Shown here one piece after another: positions 22,610-29,718 of a stretch of DNA of 64,000 bases. The stretch is taken from positions 2,637,508 through 2,701,507 of the forward strand of contig NZ_LGRA01000021.1 of the NCBI RefSeq assembly GCF_003116095.1. Direction: 5' to 3'. Every line of letters starts with the position of its first letter. The first letter of the stretch is position 1. The stretch comes from Azospirillum sp. TSO35-2. GTDB lineage: Bacteria > Pseudomonadota > Alphaproteobacteria > Azospirillales > Azospirillaceae. The notes beneath the pieces were generated by a model, which was not told the DNA's origin, did not search any database, and worked only from the letters and a program-made list of their open reading frames with translations. The position numbers were made by a program, and so were the translations under genes.

Positions 22610-24511
22610 GTGTCGCACCTGACCGAACCGGTCCACGGTTTCGCCGAGCCGCCCGCCGCTGTCCGCGATGACGGCCTCGCCGCCACCCTGCTGCGCCGGA
22701 TCGACCATGGCCTGTCCGTCGGGGTGGAGGTCGCGGCGGGCCTGCTGGTCCTGGTGGAGATCGTCGTCCTGCTGCTGGGAGTCTCCTTCCGCTACCTGTT
22801 CCACACCCCGCTGGTGTGGTCGGACGAGCTGGCCTCGATCCTGTTCCTCTGGCTGTCGATGCTGGGGGCGGTGGTGGCGCTGCGCCGGGGCGAGCACATG
22901 CGGATGACCGGGCTGGTCAGCCGCGTCGGCCCGCAGACGCGCGGCGTGCTGGAATGCATCGCCATCACCGCCCCCGTCGCCTTCCTGGCGCTGGTGCTCT
23001 ACCACGCCGTCGACTACGCGATGGAGGAGCAGTTCATCACCACCCCGGCGCTGGAGGTGTCGAACGCGTGGCGCGCGGCGGCCCTGCCGGCCGGGCTGGG
23101 GCTGATGCTGGTGGCGGCGCTGTTCCGGCTGCTGCGGGTCGGTCGGCCGCGGACCGTGGCGGTGGCGCTGCTGCTGACCGGCGCCGTCGTCGGCGGCTTC
23201 TGGCTCGCCGGGCCGGTGCTGAAGCCGCTGGGCCAGCTCAACCTGGTGATCTTCTTCGTCGGGCTGGTCGCCGCCAACGTCTTCGCCGGGGTGCCGATCG
23301 CCTTTTCCTTTGGGCTGGCCACCTTCGGCTACCTGGCGCTGACCACCTCGACCCCGCTGCTGGTGATGGTCGGCCGGCTGGACGAGGGCATGAGCCACCT
23401 GATCCTGCTGGCGGTGCCGCTGTTCGTTTTCTTGGGATTGCTGATCGAGATGACCGGCATGGCCCGCGCCATGATCCAGTTCCTCGCCAGCCTGCTCGGC
23501 CATGTCCGCGGCGGCCTGTCCTATGTGCTGATCGGGGCGATGTATCTGGTCTCCGGCATCTCCGGTTCGAAGGTCGCCGACATGGCCGCCATCGCGCCGG
23601 TGCTGTTCCCGGAGATGAAGAAGCGCGGGGCGCCTCCCGGCGATCTGGTGGCGCTGCTGGCGGCGACCGGCGCGCAGACCGAAACCATCCCGCCCAGCAT
23701 CGTCCTCATCACCATCGGCTCGGTCACCGGCGTGTCGATCGCGGCGCTGTTCACCGGCGGCATGCTGCCCGGCGTCGTGCTGGGCGCGGCGCTCTGCTCG
23801 GTCGTCTGGTGGCGTTACCGCAAGGAGGATCTCAGCCATGTCGAGCGGACGCCCGGCCGCGAGATCGCCCGGCTCGCCGCCATCGCGCTGCCCGCCCTGC
23901 TGCTGCCCTTCGTCATCCGCGCCGCGGTGGTCGAGGGGGTGGCGACGGCGACCGAGGTGTCGACCATCGGCATCGCCTATTCCACCGTCATGGGCCTGTG
24001 CGTCTACCGCCAGTTCGACTGGCGCCGGCTGAAGCCGATGCTGATCGAGACGGCGTCGCTGACCGGGGCGATCATCTTCATCGTCGGCTGCGCCACCGCG
24101 ATGGCCTGGGGCCTGACCCAGTCCGGCTTCTCGACCGACCTCGCCCGCCTCATGGGCGGCATTCCCGGCGGCGGCTACGGCTTCCTCGCCATCTCCATCG
24201 TCGCCTTCATCATCCTGGGCAGCGTGCTGGAGGGCATCCCCGCCATCGTCCTGTTCGGCCCGCTGCTGTTCCCCATCGCCCGCGCCGCCGGCGTGCACGA
24301 GGTGCACTACGCGATGGTCGTCATCTTCGCCATGGGCATCGGCCTGTTCGCGCCGCCCTTCGGCGTCGGCTACTACGGCGCCTGCGCCATCAGCAAGGTG
24401 CACCCCGACGAGGGCCTGAAGCACATCTGGGGCTACGTCGCCGCCCTGCTGGTCGGGCTGGTCGTCGTCGCCGCCATCCCCTGGATTTCGACCGGCTTCC
24501 TGGCCCGCTGA
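22610..24511 (+). CDS. TRAP transporter permease, fused small (Q) and large (M) subunits
   Basis: 633-aa inner-membrane protein combining DctQ (about residues 25-185, four helices, with SDELASILFLWLSMLGA) and DctM (about 200-633, twelve or so helices, with LLIEMTGMARAMI, SGISGSKVADMAAIAPVL and ATGAQTETIPPSIVL). It works with the binding protein just upstream to import a carboxylated substrate using the sodium gradient. I choose the GTG at 22610: GAAGGAG at 22594-22600 sits nine bases before it, whereas an in-frame ATG at 22592 overlaps that ribosome site and has none of its own. The stop lies inside a 14-bp tandem repeat. Confidence 0.9.
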   Translation: MSHLTEPVHGFAEPPAAVRDDGLAATLLRRIDHGLSVGVEVAAGLLVLVEIVVLLLGVSFRYLFHTPLVWSDELASILFLWLSMLGAVVALRRGEHMRMTGLVSRVGPQTRGVLECIAITAPVAFLALVLYHAVDYAMEEQFITTPALEVSNAWRAAALPAGLGLMLVAALFRLLRVGRPRTVAVALLLTGAVVGGFWLAGPVLKPLGQLNLVIFFVGLVAANVFAGVPIAFSFGLATFGYLALTTSTPLLVMVGRLDEGMSHLILLAVPLFVFLGLLIEMTGMARAMIQFLASLLGHVRGGLSYVLIGAMYLVSGISGSKVADMAAIAPVLFPEMKKRGAPPGDLVALLAATGAQTETIPPSIVLITIGSVTGVSIAALFTGGMLPGVVLGAALCSVVWWRYRKEDLSHVERTPGREIARLAAIALPALLLPFVIRAAVVEGVATATEVSTIGIAYSTVMGLCVYRQFDWRRLKPMLIETASLTGAIIFIVGCATAMAWGLTQSGFSTDLARLMGGIPGGGYGFLAISIVAFIILGSVLEGIPAIVLFGPLLFPIARAAGVHEVHYAMVVIFAMGIGLFAPPFGVGYYGACAISKVHPDEGLKHIWGYVAALLVGLVVVAAIPWISTGFLAR

Positions 24512-24542
24512 ACTTGGCCTGCTGAATTTGGCCCGCTGAATT
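24501..24542. repeat. 14-bp tandem repeat, three copies, over a stop codon
   Basis: TGGCCCGCTGAACT, TGGCCTGCTGAATT and TGGCCCGCTGAATT run head to tail from 24501 to 24542. The first copy includes the stop codon of the permease gene. Since 14 is not a multiple of three, the copies place TGA in all three forward frames. Looks like a recent slippage duplication. Confidence 0.85.
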
Positions 24543-24595
24543 TGGTTGGCCGGGGCCGCCGGTCCCTCCCGATCCCCTCACACCCGGAGTTCGTC

Positions 24596-25135
24596 ATGAG
24601 CCGATTTTTCGGCCAGATCCGTCAGGCTGGCTACGTCGTGCGCGACATCGAGGCCGCCATGGACCACTGGAGCCGCACGCTCGGCATCGGTCCCTGGTTC
24701 TACAACGAGCGGGTTCCGATCCGGAACTACACCTACCGCGGCGAGGCCTACGAGGTTCACAACTCGGTGGCGCTGGCCAACTCCGGCCCGTTGCAGATGG
24801 AGCTGATCCAGACCCGCAACGACGCGCCGTCGATGTACCGCGACTTCCTCCAGGCGGGGAACACCGGCCTGCAGCACGTCGCCTACTGGACCGAGGATTA
24901 CGACGCCGACCTGGAGCGCCTGCTCGGCCAAGGCTTCAAGCCGGTGATGAGCGGCGAGGTCGGCGAGAAGGGCCGCTTCATCTATTTCGACACCGAATAC
25001 CACCCCGGCACGGTGATCGAGCTGTCCGAGGTCGCCGGACCGAAGGGCCGGATGTTCGACCTGATCCGCGAAGCGTCGACGGGCTGGGACGGCTCCGACC
25101 CGGTGCGGCCGTTTCCGGACCTGAGCAGGCTGTAG
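24596..25135 (+). CDS. VOC (glyoxalase/bleomycin-resistance fold) protein
   Basis: 179-aa protein with paired beta-alpha-beta-beta-beta modules. The first begins FGQIRQAGYVVRDIEAAMDHW and a second LQHVAYWTEDYDADLERLL; likely metal ligands include a histidine in QHVAYW and the glutamate in VIELSE near the end of the core. Relatives include methylmalonyl-CoA epimerase and glyoxalase-like lyases. The start at MSRFFGQI is preferred to an upstream in-frame codon. Sitting between the TRAP genes and the RuBisCO-like gene, it likely acts on an intermediate of the same pathway, perhaps as an isomerase or epimerase; that role is inferred. Confidence 0.82.
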   Translation: MSRFFGQIRQAGYVVRDIEAAMDHWSRTLGIGPWFYNERVPIRNYTYRGEAYEVHNSVALANSGPLQMELIQTRNDAPSMYRDFLQAGNTGLQHVAYWTEDYDADLERLLGQGFKPVMSGEVGEKGRFIYFDTEYHPGTVIELSEVAGPKGRMFDLIREASTGWDGSDPVRPFPDLSRL

Positions 25136-25150
25136 GCGGGCGGCGTTAGA

Positions 25151-25257
25151 CCCCCACCCTAACCCTCCCCCGCTGGGCGGGGGAGGGAACTCCGCCGCCT
25201 CCCCGCTAAAGCGCTAATCCCCCTCCCCCGCCCAGCGGGGGAGGGTCGGGGTGGGGG
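25151..25257. repeat. Intergenic inverted repeat, 37-base arms
   Basis: Left arm 25151-25187 and right arm 25221-25257 are reverse complements with two mismatches, separated by 33 bases. Each arm itself contains a shorter palindrome (CCCTCCCCCGC against GCGGGGGAGGG). G/C-only blocks of this kind recur between genes in many GC-rich alphaproteobacteria. It lies between the VOC and RuBisCO-like genes and could fold into a large RNA structure that lowers downstream expression. Confidence 0.85.
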
Positions 25258-25301
25258 CATCCGGCGACCACTTTTCCATGTGACCGAACAAGGCACACCC
25301 C

Positions 25302-26582
25302 ATGCACGCCGACCGCATCGAAGCCACCTATCTGATCGAAACGCCGCTCGACCCCGCCAAGGTGGCGGAGGTGATGGCGGGCGAGCAGTCCTGCGGCACC
25401 TTCACCCGCGTCCACGGCGAGACCGACGACCTGCGCGCCCGCGCCCGCGCCGTGGTGGAGCGGGTGGAGGAACTCGGCAGCGCCGACACGCCCAGCCTGC
25501 CCAACACTTGGCTGGAGCGGCAACGGACCCCCGGCCCCTGGCGGCGCGCCCGCATCACCATCGCCTTCCCCACCGTCAACATCGGCGCCAACCTGCCGAC
25601 GCTGGCGGCGACGGTGGCGGGCAACCTCTACGACCTGGGCGAGGTCACCGGCCTCCGGCTGGAATCGCTGCGCATCCCGCAGACCTACCGCGCGCGGTTC
25701 GACTTGCCGCGCCATGGCGTCGCCGGGACGCGGCGGCTGACCGGGGTGGCGGACGGGCCGCTGGTCGGCTCCATCATCAAGCCGAACGTCGGGCTGTCGG
25801 CCGAGGAAACCGGGGAGCTGGTCGGCACGCTGTGCGCGGCCGGGCTCGACTTCATCAAGGACGACGAGATCTGCGCCGACCCGGCCCACGCGCCGCTGGC
25901 CCAGCGCGTCCCGGCGGTGATGGACCGGGTGCGCCGCCACCAGGACCGCACCGGCAAGCACGTGATGGTCGCCTTCAACATCACCGACGAGACCGACGCG
26001 ATGCGCCGCCACGCCGATCTGGTGGAGCGCGAGGGCGGCTCCTGCGTGATGGTCAGCCTGAACTGGTGCGGCTATTCCGCGGTGCAGACGCTGCGCCGCC
26101 ACAGCGGGCTGGTGCTGCACGGCCACCGCAACGGCTTCGGCGCGCTGTCCCGCCACCCGCTGCTCGGCATCGGCTTCGACGCCTATCAGGCGCTGTGGCG
26201 TCTGGCCGGCGTCGACCACATGCACGTCCACGGCCTGAACGGCAAGTTCGCCCAGCCCGACGATGAGGTGATCGACGGCGCCCGCGCGTGCCTGGCGCCG
26301 CTGGCGGCGGATGCGCCGGCTCCCACCGACGCCGTCCTGCCGGCCTTCTCGTCCGGGCAATGGGCCGGCACGGTGCCGGTCACCTGGGAGGCGGTGGGGA
26401 CGGCCGACCTGCTGTTCATGTCCGGCGGCGGCATCATGGCCCATCCCGACGGCCCGGCGGCGGGGGTGCGCAGCATCCGGCAGGCGTGGGACGCGGTGCG
26501 CGCCGGGCGCACGCTCGACGAGGCGGCGGTGGACCAGCCGGAGCTGCGGCGGGCGCTCGACACCTTCGGCCGGAAGGGCTGA
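25302..26582 (+). CDS. RuBisCO-like protein (form IV), probable sugar-acid phosphate decarboxylase
   Basis: 426 aa, homologous to the RuBisCO large subunit. Retained active-site features: K160 (SIIKPNVGLS, RuBisCO K175), the metal-binding K186-D188-E189 (LDFIKDDEICADP), a histidine in VLHGHRNGFGA (273-275), K315 in the loop-6 region (GLNGKF) and S374-G-G-G as phosphate site. So it probably still carbamylates a lysine and binds magnesium and enolises a phosphorylated substrate, without being a CO2-fixing enzyme. The DUF1537 kinase two bases downstream matches the kinase/RLP pair known from D-apionate catabolism (3-oxo-isoapionate kinase and 3-oxo-isoapionate-4-phosphate decarboxylase). No apionate oxidoisomerase is in view, so the substrate stays open. 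Confidence 0.88.
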   Translation: MHADRIEATYLIETPLDPAKVAEVMAGEQSCGTFTRVHGETDDLRARARAVVERVEELGSADTPSLPNTWLERQRTPGPWRRARITIAFPTVNIGANLPTLAATVAGNLYDLGEVTGLRLESLRIPQTYRARFDLPRHGVAGTRRLTGVADGPLVGSIIKPNVGLSAEETGELVGTLCAAGLDFIKDDEICADPAHAPLAQRVPAVMDRVRRHQDRTGKHVMVAFNITDETDAMRRHADLVEREGGSCVMVSLNWCGYSAVQTLRRHSGLVLHGHRNGFGALSRHPLLGIGFDAYQALWRLAGVDHMHVHGLNGKFAQPDDEVIDGARACLAPLAADAPAPTDAVLPAFSSGQWAGTVPVTWEAVGTADLLFMSGGGIMAHPDGPAAGVRSIRQAWDAVRAGRTLDEAAVDQPELRRALDTFGRKG

Positions 26583-26584
26583 GC

Positions 26585-27919
26585 ATGGCCATCCCCCAAC
26601 GCGGCAGCCCGTGCGGCCCGCAACTCGGCCCGCAACTCGGCTGGTACGGCGACGACTTCACCGGGGCGACCGACACGCTGGCCGCGCTGGCGAAGGCCGG
26701 GCGGCGGGCGCTGCTGTTCCTGGAGGTGCCGGACGTCGCCCGGCTGGGTGCCGCCGGGCGGCTCGACGCGGTGGGGATCGCCGGCGCCTCGCGCAGCATG
26801 ACGCCGCATGCGATGCGGGCGGAGCTGGAGCCGGTCGGCCGCTTCTTCGCCGCGCTCGGCGTGCGGGTGCTGCATTACAAATGCTGCTCGACCTTCGACA
26901 GCGCGCCGCGGGTTGGCAGCATCGGCGTCGCGGTGGACACACTGCGGCCGTTCTTTCCGAACCCGTTCCTCCCGGTGGTCGGTGGCCAGCCGAACATCGG
27001 GCGCTATTGCCTGTTCAGCACGCTGTTCGCCGCCGCCGGCACCGGCGGCGCGGTCCACCGCATCGACCGCCACCCGACGATGAGCGTCCATCCCGTCACC
27101 CCGATGGCGGAGGCCGACCTGCGCCGCCACCTCGCCGCCCAGGGGCTGGAGGGCGTGGCGGCGCTGCATTACCCCGACTATGGCCTCGACGACAGCGCGC
27201 TCGACGTCCGGCTGGAGCGGTTGCTGGCGGCGGCGCCGTCGGCGGTGCTGCTGGACGTCGGGCGGACGGCGGACCTCGCCACCGTCGGCCGGCTGATCCG
27301 GAGCCACGCCCGGCGCCAGCCCCTGCTGGCGGTGGGGCCGAGCAGCGTCGCCCAGGCGCTGGCCACCGACTGGGACGCCGCCACCGCCGGAGTCCTGATC
27401 GAGGATACGCCGCTGGCCCCGGCCGCCGGCCCGGTCTTCGTGCTGGCCGGCAGCCTGTCGCCGGTGACGCGCCGGCAGGTCGAGGGCGCGCACCGCTTCA
27501 CCCGCATCCAGGCCGACGCCGCCGTGCTGTGCGACGACCCCGCCTACGCCGAGGCCCTGCTGATCGAGGTGGCCGGCCACCTGCGGAACGGCCGCCACAC
27601 GCTGGTGTGGACGGCGCCCGCCGATCCCACCGCCGCCGACACCACGCAGGCCGGCCGGATCGCCGCGACGACGGCGGACTTCGTCGCCGCGGTCCTGCGC
27701 ATGGTGCCGCTGCGCCGGGTCGGCATCGCCGGCGGCGACACCTCCAGCCTCGCGGTGCGGTCGCTCCGCTGCTGGGGCCTGTCCTACCGCGGCACGCTGG
27801 CGCCCGGCGTCACCGTCAGCCGCACCCACGCCGACGACCCGGCCGTCGACGGGCTGGAACTGATGCTGAAGGGCGGCCAGATGGGCGGCGACGACCTGTT
27901 CGAACGGCTGCTGGGTTAG
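26585..27919 (+). CDS. DUF1537 (four-carbon acid sugar) kinase family protein
   Basis: 444-aa kinase. The N-terminal substrate domain begins LGWYGDDFTGATDTLAALA, the family signature; the C-terminal nucleotide domain has VFVLAGSLSPVTRRQ and, near the end, GGDTSSLAVRSL with LKGGQMGGDDLF, which binds ATP. The family phosphorylates sugar acids such as threonate, erythronate and 3-oxo-isoapionate. It starts two bases after the RuBisCO-like gene, a spacing that implies joint translation, and its product is the obvious source of the phosphorylated RLP substrate. The 3' end overlaps the opposite osmC-like gene by four bases. Confidence 0.92.
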   Translation: MAIPQRGSPCGPQLGPQLGWYGDDFTGATDTLAALAKAGRRALLFLEVPDVARLGAAGRLDAVGIAGASRSMTPHAMRAELEPVGRFFAALGVRVLHYKCCSTFDSAPRVGSIGVAVDTLRPFFPNPFLPVVGGQPNIGRYCLFSTLFAAAGTGGAVHRIDRHPTMSVHPVTPMAEADLRRHLAAQGLEGVAALHYPDYGLDDSALDVRLERLLAAAPSAVLLDVGRTADLATVGRLIRSHARRQPLLAVGPSSVAQALATDWDAATAGVLIEDTPLAPAAGPVFVLAGSLSPVTRRQVEGAHRFTRIQADAAVLCDDPAYAEALLIEVAGHLRNGRHTLVWTAPADPTAADTTQAGRIAATTADFVAAVLRMVPLRRVGIAGGDTSSLAVRSLRCWGLSYRGTLAPGVTVSRTHADDPAVDGLELMLKGGQMGGDDLFERLLG

Positions 27920-28395
27920 CCGGCCGCGACCTCGACCACCGGCTCATGCCGCACCGGGAAATTCACCGAGCGGGCGATGAAGCACTTCTCCGCCGCCTCG
28001 TGGTGCAGGGCGACGGCGCGGTCGCGGTCGGATCCCGGCGCCAGCGTCACCCGCGGGCGCAGCACGGCGGCGGAGAACTGGCCGGCGCCGTCGGCCTCCT
28101 CCTCCATCACGCCCTCGGCGTCGTCGCTGTAGGCGATCACGACGATCCCGGCGGTGGAGCAGAGATGCAGGTACCAGAGCTGGTGGCAGGAGGACAGCGC
28201 GGCGACCAGCAGCTCCTCCGGGTTCCAGCGCGCCGGATCGCCGCGGAAGGCCGGGTCGGACGTGCCGGGGATCGCCGGCTTGGTCCCGGCGGTCAGGGCA
28301 TGGTCGCGGCTGTAGCCGCGGTAGGACGAGGTGCCGGTGCCGAGATTGCCGGTCCAGTCGAGCCGGACGCTGTAGCGGTGCTGTCGGTTCGCCAT
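27916..28395 (-). CDS. OsmC-family peroxide-reducing protein
   Basis: 159 aa. The two family cysteines are present: C70 in LLVAALSSCHQLW, preceded by E61, and C138 in AEKCFIARSVNFPV. These form the peroxidatic pair that reduces organic hydroperoxides, with lipoyl proteins as usual electron donors. Closest in style to the OsmC subgroup with the long NPEELLVAALSSCHQL segment. No signal peptide; cytoplasmic dimer expected. Separated by 26 bases from the AEC carrier on the same strand. Confidence 0.9.
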   Translation of the reverse strand: MANRQHRYSVRLDWTGNLGTGTSSYRGYSRDHALTAGTKPAIPGTSDPAFRGDPARWNPEELLVAALSSCHQLWYLHLCSTAGIVVIAYSDDAEGVMEEEADGAGQFSAAVLRPRVTLAPGSDRDRAVALHHEAAEKCFIARSVNFPVRHEPVVEVAAG

Positions 28396-28421
28396 CGTTC
28401 ACTGTCTCCCGTTCTGGCCGT

Positions 28422-29315
28422 TTATGGCATGACCACCATCAAGAGCGCCGGCAGCGCGACGAAGGCCATGGCGGTGGAACCCAGCACCATGCCGGCCACG
28501 TCCTCCGGCGCGTTGCCGTAGCGCAGCGCCCACAGATAGTTGAACACGGCGACCGGCATGGAGCTTTGCACCAGCACGACGCCGCGGATCGGTCCGGTCA
28601 GCCCCATCGCCCAGATCACCAGCAGCCCGACGGCGAAGCCGCCGGCCAGCCGGAAGGCCGACATCGACAGCGCCCGCACCGCCCCCGACAGCCGCAGCTT
28701 CGACAGCGCGACGCCCAGCGACAGCAGCATCAGCGGCACCGCGCAGTTGCCGAGCAGCGTCGCCGTGTTGCCGATCCAGTTGGGCAGGGCGGCGCCGGTC
28801 AACTGGATCGCCACCGCCACCGCCACCGCGTAGATCGTCGGGGTGCGCGCGATCACCCCCAGGTCGAAGCGGCCGGCGGCCATCGCCGGCCCCAGCGTGA
28901 ACTGCCCCACCGACATCACCGCGTAGAACAGCACGGCGAGGCTGAGCCCGGATTCGCCGAAGGCGAACAGGCAGACCGGCAGCCCCAGGTTGCCGGCGTT
29001 GGGGAAGGCCATCGCCGGCAGGTAGACCCGCAGCGACAGGCGGGTCGCCAGCAGCAGCGGCACCGACAACAGCGCGGTCACGCCCATGCAGAGGGTGGCC
29101 GCCACCGCCATCTCCGCCATCACGCCGGCGGGCAGGTGCAGCCGGGTCAGCGCCGAGAAGACCAGGCAGGGCGACGACACGTTGACCGCGAAGGTGGTGA
29201 TGAAAGCGCTGTCATAGGGCAGGTCGGCGCGGTTCCAGCCATAGCCGATGGCGGCCACCAGGAACACCGGGGCCAGGACGGCGAAGGCATCGGACAGAAG
29301 GGCAAGCGCGGGCAT
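28422..29315 (-). CDS. AEC-family (auxin efflux carrier) transporter
   Basis: 297-aa inner-membrane protein with about ten helices in two five-helix halves. It opens with LAPVFLVAAIGYGWNR and NVSSPCLVFSAL, and the second half has NCAVPLMLLSLGVALSKL and the proline-rich VLVQSSMPVAVFNYLWALRYG, both family hallmarks. Bacterial members export or import small organic acids such as malonate or malate; the substrate here is unknown. Start chosen at MPALALLSDAFAVL, where homology begins, not at far-upstream in-frame codons. The osmC-like gene follows downstream on the same strand. Confidence 0.87.
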   Translation of the reverse strand: MPALALLSDAFAVLAPVFLVAAIGYGWNRADLPYDSAFITTFAVNVSSPCLVFSALTRLHLPAGVMAEMAVAATLCMGVTALLSVPLLLATRLSLRVYLPAMAFPNAGNLGLPVCLFAFGESGLSLAVLFYAVMSVGQFTLGPAMAAGRFDLGVIARTPTIYAVAVAVAIQLTGAALPNWIGNTATLLGNCAVPLMLLSLGVALSKLRLSGAVRALSMSAFRLAGGFAVGLLVIWAMGLTGPIRGVVLVQSSMPVAVFNYLWALRYGNAPEDVAGMVLGSTAMAFVALPALLMVVMP

Positions 29316-29718
29316 GGGACGGGACGAGGGCCTTTTGCGCGGACGCCGCAACCGGGGGATCAAGTGGTGGCGGGCCGACGGATGGGGAGGCGGGCAGTCC
29401 GCCACCATGGCGGCAACGCGGCCGTTCGTCATCCCCGCAAGCCCGCGCCGGGATGCAAGGCAGCCGCGCAAAGGAACCGGGGGAGCAGTGACCGCCGCCA
29501 CCGCTCCCGAGTCGCGATGCGAGCAGCGGCGGTTTGCCGCCCCCACGCCGGCCCTCTAACCAAGCTATGGGATTGACAACGCTTGCCTGCGAACGCTTCC
29601 GACCGATCAAGCCCGACTTTATGGAAGATTTATCACGAGGCAGTAACGAATTGTAACGAACCTTGAGGCATAAGGGGGCACTCACTTATGGTGAGCTGTT
29701 CTCAGCCTGCGGATCCGC
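29316..29718. other. Leader/upstream region of the cellulose operon
   Basis: 403 bases between divergent genes. The last 150 bases are AT-richer. They contain TTGACA at 29573-29578 without a good -10, a 10-base-spaced direct repeat TAACGAA at 29644-29650 and 29654-29660, and a small hairpin CTCAC-TTATG-GTGAG at 29681-29695 just before bcsA. One or more of these may regulate the operon; I cannot fix the promoter. Confidence 0.5.

Noticed and set aside
25302-26582. True CO2-fixing RuBisCO
   Set aside because: The N-terminal substrate loops of form I-III enzymes are not recognisable and the kinase/TRAP context fits a form IV catabolic protein.
29688-29718. Upstream ATG before bcsA as the true start
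   Set aside because: It is in a different frame from bcsA and lies inside a small hairpin; the ATG at 29719 gives the expected N-terminus.
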